From Candidatus Omnitrophota bacterium (GTDB taxonomy: Bacteria > Ratteibacteria > UBA8468 > B48-G9 > DTJG01), in assembly GCA_023818965.1 (NCBI GenBank), contig JAMWCD010000008.1, positions 1 through 47,085 on the forward strand: DNA of 47,085 nucleotides. The letters run 5' to 3'. The position numbers were made by a program, and so were the translations under genes. Of the stretch, positions 31,553 to 43,441 are shown one piece after another (positions within the stretch are counted from its first letter, which is position 1; each line of letters opens with the position of its first letter). The notes below the pieces were generated by a model. It worked only from the letters and a program-made list of their open reading frames with translations. It ran no database searches and had not been told where the DNA came from.

Positions 31553-32832
31553 TACTTGAAAAACAGCAGGCAAAAAAGGGAATTATTACAGATGCAGTGA
31601 AACATATTGCATCCATTGAAAAAATTGACCCTGAAAAATTGGCAAAGTCAGTTGCTGAAGGTAAAACAGTAATTGTCAAGCATAAGGATACTTTTTTAGG
31701 CATTGGAGAAAATCTAAGGGTCAAGGTGAATGCAAATATAGGAACATCACCTGATGTCTGCGATATTAATTTTGAAATTGAAAAACTTAACACTGCATGC
31801 CGATTAAAAGCAGATACAGTAATGGATTTGAGCACAGGTGGAGACCTTGATAATATCAGGAAACAAATTATTCAATCAAGTCCAATTCCAGTGGGCTCTG
31901 TTCCTGTTTATCAGGTGATGATAGAGGCAATTGAAAAATATGGAACAATTGAAAAATTGAAAGAAGATGACTATTTTCGTGTGATTGAAAAACACGCAAA
32001 AGATGGAATTTCCTTTGTTACTGTTCATTGCGGCGTTACATTAAATTCCCTTGAGATATTGAAGAAGAAAAAGAGAATAACAGGCATTGTCAGTCGTGGT
32101 GGGGCTTTTATTGCAAGCTGGATGGCACTGACAGGAAAAGAAAATCCCCTTTATTCACAGTTTGATAGATTACTTGAGATTGCGAGAAAATATGACCTTA
32201 TTTTAAGTTTGGGTGATGGATTGAGACCAGGATGTCTTGCTGATGCCACTGATGCGCTTCAGATGTCTGAACTGCTGACTCTTGGTAATTTAACTGAGAG
32301 GGCATGGGATGCTGATGTTCAGGTAATTATTGAAGGACCAGGTCATATTCCTCTGAGTCAGGTTATTCCGAATGTACAACTCGCAAAAACCTTATGTCAT
32401 GGCGCTCCATTATATCTACTTGGTCCGATTGTTACGGATATTGCTCCTGGTTATGACCATATTACATCAGCCATAGGTGGTGCACTTGCTGCATTTGCTG
32501 GTGCAGATTTTCTCTGCTATGTAACACCGAGTGAACATCTTGCACTTCCCACAATTACAGATGTTGAAGATGGTGTGGTCGCTTCAAGAATCGCTGCACA
32601 TGCTGCTGATATTGCAAGGGGTTATCCAGAAGCGAGAAAATGGGATGACGAACTTTCCATTGCTCGATATAACAGGGACTGGAAATTACAGGAAAAACTT
32701 GTGATCAATCCTGAAAGATTTAGAAAAATCAGGCAATCACAAAAAATTTCTTCTGAAGAGGTTTGCAATATGTGCGGCAAATATTGTGCGATGAAAATAA
32801 TAAACGAAACAATGAAGAAAGTCGGATTGTGA
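31549..32832 (+). CDS. thiC: Phosphomethylpyrimidine synthase
   Basis: A 427-residue radical-SAM enzyme that rearranges aminoimidazole ribonucleotide into the thiamine pyrimidine. The Fe-S cluster motif is C-terminal, CNMCGKYC (C-x2-C-x4-C), as is typical for Thi[15 protein letters not shown] and [15 protein letters not shown] are family signatures. It overlaps ilvD by four bases and is one base from def. No other thiamine genes and no TPP riboswitch are seen nearby, unlike many thiC genes, so its expression probably follows the operon. Length suits the short bacterial ThiC form. Confidence 0.97.
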   Translation: MILEKQQAKKGIITDAVKHIASIEKIDPEKLAKSVAEGKTVIVKHKDTFLGIGENLRVKVNANIGTSPDVCDINFEIEKLNTACRLKADTVMDLSTGGDLDNIRKQIIQSSPIPVGSVPVYQVMIEAIEKYGTIEKLKEDDYFRVIEKHAKDGISFVTVHCGVTLNSLEILKKKKRITGIVSRGGAFIASWMALTGKENPLYSQFDRLLEIARKYDLILSLGDGLRPGCLADATDALQMSELLTLGNLTERAWDADVQVIIEGPGHIPLSQVIPNVQLAKTLCHGAPLYLLGPIVTDIAPGYDHITSAIGGALAAFAGADFLCYVTPSEHLALPTITDVEDGVVASRIAAHAADIARGYPEARKWDDELSIARYNRDWKLQEKLVINPERFRKIRQSQKISSEEVCNMCGKYCAMKIINETMKKVGL

Positions 32833-32833
32833 T

Positions 32834-33336
32834 ATGACAGTGAGAAGAATAAGAAAATATGGTGCACCTGTTTTAAGGCAGAAGGCAAAAGAAATTTCTG
32901 ATTTTGGAGAAAAGACACAGAAATTATTCAATGACCTTGAACAGACACTGGAAAAAGCCAGTGGTCTTGGCCTTGCTGCTCCGCAAATTGGAATTGGATT
33001 ACGCGCCTTTATAGCCCTTGATAGAGAAAAAGATAAATTAGTGAAGATTGTAAATCCTGAAATTATTGAGGTGGATTCAGAACAAGAAATTGATATGGAA
33101 GGTTGTTTAAGTTTTCCAGAGGTCTTTTTTGCGATATCAAGGCCAAAAAGGGTATTGATAAAGGGTTATACAAATTCAGGTAAAAAAATTATCCTGGAAG
33201 CAAAAGGAATTCTTGCAAGATGTTTTCTTCATGAAATTGAGCATCTTGATGGAATTTTGATCATTGATCACGCCAGTCAAAAAGAAAAAGAATTCTGGAA
33301 AGAAAAACTTGAGCAATTTATATCAAGTGCAAAAAA

Positions 33337-33340
<4 letters not shown>
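32834..33340 (+). CDS. def: Peptide deformylase
   Basis: A 168-residue metallo-hydrolase that removes the formyl group from new proteins. Motif 1 is GLAAPQIG, motif 2 is EGCLSFPE with the metal-ligand C91, and motif 3 is HEIEH (133-137). Motif 2 has Phe where many enzymes have Val. The start is one base after the thiC stop and the end overlaps nadB by four bases. Placement in a biosynthetic operon rather than beside fmt is unremarkable. Confidence 0.96.
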
Positions 33341-36332
<2,992 letters not shown>

Positions 36333-36340
36333 AATTTGTA

Positions 36341-36369
36341 TTGAAAATAGGGCAATTGTTTTCTATAAT
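36341..36369 (+). promoter_or_regulatory. Sigma-70-type promoter, TTGAAA-N17-TATAAT
   Basis: TTGAAA (36341-36346) and a perfect TATAAT (36364-36369) have the ideal 17-base spacing. The RNA start near 36376 leaves a short leader carrying AGGGGGG before the PIG-L ATG at 36400. This is one of the clearest promoters in the window. Confidence 0.8.
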
Positions 36370-36399
36370 ATTTTAGTTTTCAATTAACAGGGGGGAAAG

Positions 36400-37101
36400 A
36401 TGAAGGTACTGGTAATATCCGCGCATCCTGATGATATTGAACTTTTTTGTGCAGGGACCCTGGCGAAATTCAAAAAACAGGGTCATTCCATTGCAATGGC
36501 TATTCTTTGCAATGGAAACAAAGGCCATTTTACAATAGGACCTGAAGAACTTGCAGAAATCAGGAAAAAGGAAGCAGAAAATTCTGCAAAGATATTGGGT
36601 GCTGAGTTGTTTGTTGGGCTTTTCCCTGATCTTGAATTACATGTGAACAAGGAGTCAGTGGAAATCGTGATGGATGTAATCAGGCAGGTTGATCCTGATG
36701 TAATTATTACACATTCACCTGATGATTATATGATGGATCATATCAATGCAGGAAAACTTGCGATAGACGCTTCTTTTTGTGCAACACTTCCGAACTATCG
36801 TACAAAGGTTAACAGGGTTTCAAAACTTGTACCGATATTTTTTATGGATACTGCCTCTGGAGTAAATTTTCAGCCAACAGAATATGTTGATATTACAGAA
36901 GAAATGCCAGTAAAAGAAAAGATGTTATTGTGCCATCAGAGCCAGTACATATGGTTGAAAGAACATGACAATATTGATTATGTTGAGTTTATGAAAGCAT
37001 TAAATCAATTTCGCGGTACACAGTGCGGTGTGAAATATGCTGAGGGATTTCGTCAGCATCTTGTGTGGGGAAGAATAAAGCCGTACAGGATATTACCCTG
37101 A
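36400..37101 (+). CDS. PIG-L/LmbE family deacetylase
   Basis: A 233-residue zinc hydrolase of the PIG-L family. The metal motif is SAHPDDIELFCAG (His9, Asp11, Asp12), with a later ligand region SPDDYMMDHINAG. Family members remove acetyl groups from N-acetylglucosamine in GPI anchors, mycothiol, bacillithiol and other conjugates. The substrate here is unknown; a thiol-pathway role would need a BshA-like glycosyltransferase, not seen in the window. It has its own strong promoter and is followed by a URO-D-like gene 38 bases later. Confidence 0.87.
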   Translation: MKVLVISAHPDDIELFCAGTLAKFKKQGHSIAMAILCNGNKGHFTIGPEELAEIRKKEAENSAKILGAELFVGLFPDLELHVNKESVEIVMDVIRQVDPDVIITHSPDDYMMDHINAGKLAIDASFCATLPNYRTKVNRVSKLVPIFFMDTASGVNFQPTEYVDITEEMPVKEKMLLCHQSQYIWLKEHDNIDYVEFMKALNQFRGTQCGVKYAEGFRQHLVWGRIKPYRILP

Positions 37102-37139
37102 AAAAGCGCCCGTCGATGGGATACGGGAAAGGAGAAACA

Positions 37140-38249
37140 ATGACACCAAGACAGAGATGGCAGAATATTTTTCATTTCAAGCCAGTTGACCGGATTTTTA
37201 ATATGGAATTTGGCTGGTGGTCTGATACCTTGAAACGATGGCATAATGAAGGGCTACCTGAAGAAATTGATACAATTGGAAAGGGAGATAGATTTTTTAA
37301 TTTTGATCAGATGCTTTATGTTCCAGTTAAACTTGGATTGATTCCTTCTTTTGAAAGAAAAATCCTTGAACAAACAGATCGTTACATCGTTATTCAGGAT
37401 GAAAGCGGTGTCATATCAAAACAATTCACAGATGGCACAAGTACAATTCCTCATTACATAAAATTTCCGATTGAGAACAGAAATGACTGGTTAGAATTTA
37501 AGAAACGATTGAATCCTGAAACCAGCAGATACCCTTGTGAAAAAGAATGGCAGGATTTCAAGAAAATTGCTGAGAATTCAGAGTATCCTGTAATCATTGG
37601 TGGGGGGAGTTTGTTTGGCTGGATACGTGGTTGGATGGGTTTTGAAAATTGTTTAATGGCTTTTTATGACCAGCCTGATTTGATAGATGAAATGATTGAT
37701 TACATCTGTGATTTTGTTTTAAGAGTTGATGAAAGGGCTTTGAATGAGGTTAGAATTGATGCTGTGGGAATGTGGGAGGATATGGCTTTCAAAACACAAC
37801 CAATGATATCTCCAGCATTATTTGAAAGATTTCTTGTCCCGAGATATAAGAAAATGTCAGAAAGATTTAAAAAGGCAGGAATTGATTTAATCTTCATTGA
37901 CTGTGATGGCAACATTAATGAACTTGTGGAACTATGGCTTGATGCAGGGATTAATATTATGTTTCCACTTGAAATCAACAGTGGTTCTGATCCTGTAAAA
38001 TTGAGAAAAAAATTTGGGAAAAGAGTTCTTTTGATGGGAGGAGTTGATAAAAAGGCATTGATTGCAGGTCCAGAAGCAATTGACAGGGAACTTGAAAGAA
38101 TAAGACCTGTTGTAGAGGAGGGAGGATATATCCCTCATGTTGACCACAGGGTGCCACCTGATGTGAGTTTAAAAAATTATATGTACTATCTTAGAAGAAA
38201 AAAGGAAGTTTTCAATATTTTTGACTGGAAAATTCCTGACATTGGATAA
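37140..38249 (+). CDS. Uroporphyrinogen decarboxylase-fold protein (not HemE)
   Basis: A 369-residue TIM-barrel protein of the URO-D superfamily. MTPRQRWQNIFHFKPVDR at the N-terminus and GGVDKKALIAGPEAIDREL plus VPPDVSLKNYMYYL near the C-terminus fit the group of uncharacterised URO-D-like proteins related to methylcobamide methyltransferases (MtaA/CmuA). It does not look like true HemE, and no other haem genes are nearby. The substrate is unknown; methyl transfer is a family-based possibility. The start at 37140 follows AAAGGAG at a five-base gap; an in-frame start at 37065 lies within the PIG-L gene. Confidence 0.82.
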   Translation: MTPRQRWQNIFHFKPVDRIFNMEFGWWSDTLKRWHNEGLPEEIDTIGKGDRFFNFDQMLYVPVKLGLIPSFERKILEQTDRYIVIQDESGVISKQFTDGTSTIPHYIKFPIENRNDWLEFKKRLNPETSRYPCEKEWQDFKKIAENSEYPVIIGGGSLFGWIRGWMGFENCLMAFYDQPDLIDEMIDYICDFVLRVDERALNEVRIDAVGMWEDMAFKTQPMISPALFERFLVPRYKKMSERFKKAGIDLIFIDCDGNINELVELWLDAGINIMFPLEINSGSDPVKLRKKFGKRVLLMGGVDKKALIAGPEAIDRELERIRPVVEEGGYIPHVDHRVPPDVSLKNYMYYLRRKKEVFNIFDWKIPDIG

Positions 38250-38252
38250 TAA

Positions 38253-39143
38253 ATGAAATCAGGCACAGTTGCAATCATTGGAAAACCAAATGCAGGTAAA
38301 TCAACACTCATCAATACCCTTACAGGTACAAAAATTTCCATTGTTTCAAAACATCCTGCAACAACGAGATTTCGCATTATTGGCATCAAGACGACACCAT
38401 CATATCAAATTGTTTTTGTTGATACTCCTGGTCTTGAAAAACCAAGGCATCATTTGGGAGAGATTATGCAGAGCAATGTTGTTTCAGCAATAGAGGAGGC
38501 GGATGTTTTACTTGTTGTTGTCGATGGCTCGTTTTTTAATGAACAAGACGAGGAAATCCTTTCAAAAATCAAAAATATGAAAAAGTCAGTAATTATTGCT
38601 GTGAACAAGATTGATAAGATAAATCCCCGGGCACAATTACTTCCACTTATCGAAAGAATTTCTCGTGAATATGGAGTTGATAGAATTGTTCCTTGTTCTG
38701 CTTTGACCGGCGAGAATATTCAGGAACTTGAAAAATTGATTGTAGAAAATTTGTCTGAAGGCGAAATGATTTTTCCACCTGAATATACTGATTCATTTCC
38801 CCTTGTTTATAAAATCAGCGAAATTATAAGAGAAAAAGTTTTTGAACATGTTTATCAGGAAATTCCGCATTCAATTGCTGTTGAAGTTGAGGAAATGAAA
38901 CCAGGAGAAAAAAATAAGGAAGTGATGGTGATTATAGCAAACATCATTGTGGAGAAGGAAAATCAGAAAAAGATTGTCATCGGGAAAGATGGAGAAAAAT
39001 TAAAGGCAATTGGTTCAAAGGCAAGAAAGGAAATAGAAGTTATTATTGGGAAAAAAGTTTATTTACAATTGCGGGTAAAGGTGATTGAAAAATGGCGTGA
39101 CAGGCCTGATATTTCAAGTAGATTTGGTTATGGTTCAATCTAA
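38253..39143 (+). CDS. era: GTPase Era
   Basis: A 296-residue GTPase that binds the 3' end of 16S rRNA and assists small-subunit maturation. GTPase motifs are GKPNAGKST (G1), the PATTRFR region (G2), DTPGLEKPRHHLGE (G3), NKID (G4) and CSALTGENI (G5). The C-terminal KH domain includes IVIGKDGEKLKAIGSKARKE. The common rnc or recO neighbours are absent. It starts three bases after the URO-D-like stop with no strong ribosome site, suggesting coupling. A T-rich hairpin follows its stop. Confidence 0.97.
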   Translation: MKSGTVAIIGKPNAGKSTLINTLTGTKISIVSKHPATTRFRIIGIKTTPSYQIVFVDTPGLEKPRHHLGEIMQSNVVSAIEEADVLLVVVDGSFFNEQDEEILSKIKNMKKSVIIAVNKIDKINPRAQLLPLIERISREYGVDRIVPCSALTGENIQELEKLIVENLSEGEMIFPPEYTDSFPLVYKISEIIREKVFEHVYQEIPHSIAVEVEEMKPGEKNKEVMVIIANIIVEKENQKKIVIGKDGEKLKAIGSKARKEIEVIIGKKVYLQLRVKVIEKWRDRPDISSRFGYGSI

Positions 39144-39150
39144 ATCCATC

Positions 39151-39180
39151 TCAGAATTTTTCTGATTATTCGTTCTTTTT
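39151..39180 (+). terminator. Rho-independent terminator after era
   Basis: TCAGAA (39151-39156) and TTCTGA (39160-39165) form a short stem with a TTT loop, followed by a T-rich tract. It lies between the convergent era and lon-type genes and overlaps the end of the latter. The stem is weak (six base pairs, AT-rich). Confidence 0.5.
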
Positions 39181-41580
39181 ATTTTTTTGTTCAATTTGTT
39201 TTTCAATTCTTTTCGCTTTTTTTGCCAGTTCCAGAAGTTTTTGAGAAACAATGTAGTTGACTGTTCCTTCAGGATATGTGCCATCTTCTTTTGGTTTACC
39301 TGCTGGCATCCCAGTAAGAATTTCAATTCCTTCATCCACATCCTTAACTGCCCATATATGGAATTTACCATTTTTGATCGCTTCAACGACTTCTTCTTTT
39401 AACATCAAATGTGTGAGATTTTTTTCAGGAATAATCACACCCTGACGACCTGTGAGTCCCTTAATTTTGCAAACAGAATAAAATCCCTCAATTTTTTCAT
39501 TAACTCCGCCAATCGGCTGGATTTCACCTTTTTGATTGATTGAGCCGGTTACAGCAATTCCCTGTTTCAATGGTATTCCTGAAATTCCAGAAATTAATGC
39601 ATAATACTCTGTTGATGATGCACTATCTCCTTCAATCTCTTCATAAACCTGTTCAAAACATACTGTTGCAGAAAAAGCAAGCGGGAAATTTTTCCCAAAT
39701 TTTTCAGCAAGCACCCCTTTCAAAATCAAAAATCCTTTGTTATGGATGGTTCCAGCCATTTTCACTTCTCTATCAATATGAACCAGTCCTCCTTTTCCTA
39801 TTGAGACACTTGCTGTAATTTTTGATGGTTTGCCGAATTGATAATCACCGAGAGATAGTACTGAAAGCCCATTGACCTGTCCTACCCTTTCTCCATCAGT
39901 ATCAACCATAATGATATTGTCTCTTATGAGTTCTTCAATCCTTTTTTCAATGAGATTTGATCTGTAGATTTTTTCTTCAATTGCCTTCTGAACATGAACA
40001 CTTTTTACAATTTCAGAACCATCCATTCCTGCCCAGTAATTCGCCTCTTTCAATAAATCAGATATTTCCATAAACCTTGTTGAAAGTTTTTTCTGGTCTT
40101 CTACAATTCTTGAGCCATATTCAACGATTTTGGCAACCGCCTCGCGGTCAAAGTCCCTTAATTTATCTTCCTTTACCTGTTTACTAATAAATTTGGCATA
40201 CTGCTGTACTCCTTTTTCGTCTCTATCCATAATTGAACTGAAGTCAGCCCTGACTTTGAAAAGTTTGCGGAAGTCCTCATCATATGCAAACAGAAGATAG
40301 TAAAGAAGTGGACTTCCAATCAAAATGATCTTTATATTTGCGGGAATTGGTTCAGGTTTTAATGTTGGAGTGTTAATGATCCTGAATTGCTCATTGAGGT
40401 CCTCAATCCTGATTTCCCTATTTTTTATTGTTTTTTTTATTGCCTCCCATGCAAAATAGTTTCGTAAGACATCAAGTACATTGAGAATTAAAAAACCACC
40501 GTTTGCTCTGTGGAGTGCACCTGGTTTAATCATTGTAAAATCAGTGAACATTGCTCCAAGTGTTGGTCTGTATTCAATCCTGCCAGCAAGATTGTAATAG
40601 GTTGGTTGTGTCTCTTTAATGACAGGAGCACCACTTGTTTTGCTATTATCAATAAGAACATTGACCTGATATTTATACAGTTGACTTTCCTTTGTTGGCA
40701 GTTTCAACCCTGGAAGAAACTCAATTTCTCTTTTTTCTTCAAAATTTCCAGGATTTTCCACAATATCCTGTTGCACCTCATCAAGATATTTGATTACATC
40801 AGGAAATTGCGAATATTTTTCCTTCAGTTCATTTATTCTGGGACTGACTGTGTATAACGTTGTGTCATGTTCAAGTTTCTGGAGTTCTTCCCTTGTGGCT
40901 TTGTCTGCCTGTCTGATTTCTCGCAGGACTTCTGATAATTCTGATACCAGTATTTCTTCCTTTGTTTTTATTTCTTTTTTCGCTTCTTCTGTCAGTTTTT
41001 CCATATCCTCTTCTGTGAGTGGTTTGCCTTCTACCATGGGGATGAACACAAAGCCTGAAGGAGTATGCTTTAATGCAAATGATGCATTTTTTGCTTTTTC
41101 TTCAATATCGTTAATCAATTGTTCTTTTTTTCTCTGGAATTTTCTTATGATCATGTTTTTTTGTTCTTCATACGCCTTACTTTCAAAAGCCCTTGCAAGG
41201 TCAAGCCGTATTTCTTCAACAAGATTTTCCATATCCTTTTTGAATTCCTCTGCTTTTCCTGGCGGAAACCTTAAACATTTTGGATTGTCAGGTGCAGAGA
41301 AATTATAAACATAACACCAATCATCAGGTGTTGGTCTTTTCTTTGCAATTTCTCTCACTGTGGATTCTACTGATGTTGTTCTTCCACTCCCAGGTAATCC
41401 TGAAACATAAATATTGTATCCATCCTGTTCCATTTGCAATCCAAACTCAAGTGCACGCGCTGCCCTTTCCTGTCCTATAATTCCTTCAATCGGACTAACT
41501 TCCTTTGTTGTTTCGAATTTCAGTGTTTCAGGATTACACACTGCTCTGACTTTTTCTGGAGGAACTGATTGTATGCCCAT
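39166..41580 (-). CDS. Lon-family (LonB/YcbZ-type) ATP-dependent protease
   Basis: An 804-residue S16-family protease with an N-terminal AAA domain. The P-loop reads GLPGSGRTT (61-69), with Arg67 in place of the Walker A lysine, as is common in this subfamily. A helical insertion follows (about 115-260). The C-terminal protease domain has the catalytic dyad S653 (GDSASSTEYYAL) and K696 (GGVNEKIEG), 43 residues apart as in E. coli Lon (S679/K722). It lacks the Lon substrate-binding N-domain. It probably degrades damaged or regulatory proteins. The start at 41580 has AAGGAGA upstream on its strand and is served by a palindromic divergent promoter. Confidence 0.9.
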   Translation of the reverse strand: MGIQSVPPEKVRAVCNPETLKFETTKEVSPIEGIIGQERAARALEFGLQMEQDGYNIYVSGLPGSGRTTSVESTVREIAKKRPTPDDWCYVYNFSAPDNPKCLRFPPGKAEEFKKDMENLVEEIRLDLARAFESKAYEEQKNMIIRKFQRKKEQLINDIEEKAKNASFALKHTPSGFVFIPMVEGKPLTEEDMEKLTEEAKKEIKTKEEILVSELSEVLREIRQADKATREELQKLEHDTTLYTVSPRINELKEKYSQFPDVIKYLDEVQQDIVENPGNFEEKREIEFLPGLKLPTKESQLYKYQVNVLIDNSKTSGAPVIKETQPTYYNLAGRIEYRPTLGAMFTDFTMIKPGALHRANGGFLILNVLDVLRNYFAWEAIKKTIKNREIRIEDLNEQFRIINTPTLKPEPIPANIKIILIGSPLLYYLLFAYDEDFRKLFKVRADFSSIMDRDEKGVQQYAKFISKQVKEDKLRDFDREAVAKIVEYGSRIVEDQKKLSTRFMEISDLLKEANYWAGMDGSEIVKSVHVQKAIEEKIYRSNLIEKRIEELIRDNIIMVDTDGERVGQVNGLSVLSLGDYQFGKPSKITASVSIGKGGLVHIDREVKMAGTIHNKGFLILKGVLAEKFGKNFPLAFSATVCFEQVYEEIEGDSASSTEYYALISGISGIPLKQGIAVTGSINQKGEIQPIGGVNEKIEGFYSVCKIKGLTGRQGVIIPEKNLTHLMLKEEVVEAIKNGKFHIWAVKDVDEGIEILTGMPAGKPKEDGTYPEGTVNYIVSQKLLELAKKAKRIEKQIEQKNKKNE

Positions 41581-41596
41581 TATGTCTCCTTGATTT

Positions 41597-41634
41597 TTGT
41601 GATAAAATAACTCTGGTTGAAAATTATTTTATCA
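41597..41634. promoter_or_regulatory. Palindromic overlapping divergent promoters
   Basis: Perfect 11-base arms TGATAAAATAA (41600-41610) and TTATTTTATCA (41624-41634) are separated by 13 bases. Each arm contains an extended -10 box (TG-A-TAAAAT), one on each strand, serving the rightward dehydrogenase-rex operon and the leftward lon-type gene. Predicted starts are near 41615 (+) and 41619 (-), so each promoter lies within the other transcript. TTGTGA at 41597-41602 matches half of a Rex operator. Confidence 0.6.
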
Positions 41635-41647
41635 TAAAGGAGACAAA

Positions 41648-42688
41648 GTGAAAAAGGGCTTAGCAGCATATTTGCTCGGAAAGAAAAAATTTGTCATTGA
41701 TGAATTTAAAATTCCTGAATGCAGGGACGATGAGGTCTTGATAAGAATTCGAGCAATAGGCATATGCGGTTCAGATGTTCATTATTTCCTTGATGGAAGA
41801 ATTGGTGATCAGATTGTGCCTGAAAAATTTATTATTGGCCATGAGGCAACAGGTGAAGTTGTTGCGACTGGTAAGAATGTTAAATCATTCAAAGAGGGAG
41901 ACAGGGTTTTTATTGAGCCAGGTATCAGTTGCGGAAAATGTGAGTTCTGCATAACAGGAAGACCAAACCTCTGTCCATTTGTAAAGTTTCTTGGAACTCC
42001 ACCTGTTGAAGGTGCATTCAGACAGTTCATTGCTATGCCTGAAAAAAATATTGTTAAACTTCCTGACAATCTTTCTTTCGCTGAAGGAACTCTTGCAGAA
42101 CCACTGGCAATTGCTGTTTATGGTGTGCGGCTTGCAAATTTTCTCGCAGGGGACACTGTTGCAATTCTTGGTGCAGGTCCTATTGGACTTTCAGTTCTTT
42201 TTTGCTGTAAAAATGGTGGAGCGAGAAAAATTTTTGTGACTGAAATCATTAAAGAACGTGCAGAAATGGCAGAGAAACTTGGTGCAGATACTGTTTTTCT
42301 TGCAAACCAAAATGATATTGAAAAAATGATTATTGAATATACAGGTGGCAGGGGTGTTGATATTGGATTTGAGTGTGTGGGAAAACAGGAAACAATTACT
42401 CAGTTATTCAATGTTTCCTGCATTGGTGGAAAGGCAGTAATATTTGGTATCCCTGATAAGGATGAGATTTTTTTTGATCCACACCTTTTAAGGAGAAAGC
42501 AATTGCCTGTATTTTCAGTAAGAAGGTCTGCTTTTACAACAGAGATTGCACTGGAAATGATGAACAAAAGTCAGATCAAATTTTCTTCAATCATCACTCA
42601 CAAATTTTCACTTGAAAAAATCCAGGATGCACTTGAAATTGTTTCAACAAAAAGTAATGGAGTTATCAAAGCAATTATTGAACCGTGA
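41648..42688 (+). CDS. Zinc-dependent sorbitol/xylitol dehydrogenase-like protein, GTG start
   Basis: A 346-residue medium-chain dehydrogenase. Catalytic-zinc residues appear in GICGSDVHYF and GHEATGEV; the structural-zinc cysteines are in SCGKCEFCITGRPNLC. The nucleotide-binding motif VAILGAGPIGLSVL is followed by acidic residues that favour NAD(H). The family oxidises polyols such as sorbitol and xylitol or reduces the ketose; the exact substrate is unknown. GTG at 41648 follows AAAGGAG by five bases. The gene directly precedes rex, an NADH-responsive repressor, suggesting redox control of this enzyme. Confidence 0.88.
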   Translation: MKKGLAAYLLGKKKFVIDEFKIPECRDDEVLIRIRAIGICGSDVHYFLDGRIGDQIVPEKFIIGHEATGEVVATGKNVKSFKEGDRVFIEPGISCGKCEFCITGRPNLCPFVKFLGTPPVEGAFRQFIAMPEKNIVKLPDNLSFAEGTLAEPLAIAVYGVRLANFLAGDTVAILGAGPIGLSVLFCCKNGGARKIFVTEIIKERAEMAEKLGADTVFLANQNDIEKMIIEYTGGRGVDIGFECVGKQETITQLFNVSCIGGKAVIFGIPDKDEIFFDPHLLRRKQLPVFSVRRSAFTTEIALEMMNKSQIKFSSIITHKFSLEKIQDALEIVSTKSNGVIKAIIEP

Positions 42689-42690
42689 AA

Positions 42691-43338
42691 ATGAGTAAAA
42701 AAAAGAAAGATTACAGGATTCCACAGGAAACAATAAGACGACTTGGTCTTTATTTAAGAAGTTTAAGAAAGTTGCAGCAGCAAAATTTCACTGTGGTTTC
42801 TTCTTCTCAAATTACTTCCCACCTCAACATAACATCTGACCAGTTTCGCAAAGACCTTTCATATTTTGGTTCACTCGGTAAAAGGGGTGTTGGATACAGT
42901 GTTGATAAACTTATAAAACATCTTGAAAGGGTGCTTGGAGTTGATGCTGAATGTAAAATTATTGTTGTTGGTGTTGGTAAACTTGGTTCAGCACTTCTTG
43001 CGTATCCTGGTTTTCAGAATTTTAACTTCAGGATTGTTGCTGCATTTGATAATGATATTGGTAAAATTGGAAGGGTCTGGGAGGGAGTAAAAATAGAAAA
43101 TATCTTAAATATGGAGGAGGTTGTTCGCTCTCTCGGTGTGAAACTTGCAATTTTAACTGTTCCTGCTGATGCAGCGCAGCAGGTTGCTGAAAAACTGGTT
43201 GCCTGCGGAGTCAGGGGGATACTAAATTTCGCACCCACAAATCTTAATCTTCCTCGGGGTATCTATGTTTTGAATGTGGATATGGCAACTGAACTGATGT
43301 TTCTTACCTATTTTTCAAGGAAAAATCTTGCGGGCTGA
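42691..43338 (+). CDS. rex: Redox-sensing transcriptional repressor Rex
   Basis: A 215-residue repressor (a GTG two codons upstream is an alternative start). The N-terminal winged helix carries SSQITSHLNITSDQFRKDLSYFGSLGKRGVGY split across the recognition helix. A Rossmann domain with VGVGKLGSALL binds NADH/NAD+. Rex leaves DNA when NADH is high and usually controls fermentation and respiration genes. The gene overlaps the stop of the dehydrogenase region by context, forming one operon. A TTGTGA half-site in the promoter ahead of the operon hints at autoregulation. Confidence 0.95.
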   Translation: MSKKKKDYRIPQETIRRLGLYLRSLRKLQQQNFTVVSSSQITSHLNITSDQFRKDLSYFGSLGKRGVGYSVDKLIKHLERVLGVDAECKIIVVGVGKLGSALLAYPGFQNFNFRIVAAFDNDIGKIGRVWEGVKIENILNMEEVVRSLGVKLAILTVPADAAQQVAEKLVACGVRGILNFAPTNLNLPRGIYVLNVDMATELMFLTYFSRKNLAG

Positions 43339-43380
43339 TGGAACTAATTAAAATTTTATTTTAATTTTATTTTACAAATT

Positions 43381-43410
43381 TTGACAAAGTCGCAGGTTTA
43401 ATTATATCAT
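43381..43410 (+). promoter_or_regulatory. Promoter of the propeller-protein genes, TTGACA-N18-TATCAT
   Basis: A perfect -35 box TTGACA (43381-43386) lies 18 bases before TATCAT (43405-43410). The RNA start would be near 43417. The preceding AT-only inverted repeat (43345-43365) may end rex transcription weakly. Confidence 0.55.
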
Positions 43411-43441
43411 AATTATATGTGTGAATCTGGCAGGAATGCAT

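Noticed and set aside
37140-38249. URO-D-like gene considered as hemE
   Set aside because: N- and C-terminal signatures fit the uncharacterised MtaA-related group and no haem-pathway genes are nearby.
39187-41480. Several rightward reading frames opposite the lon-type gene
   Set aside because: All are antisense shadows of a protease gene with intact catalytic residues.
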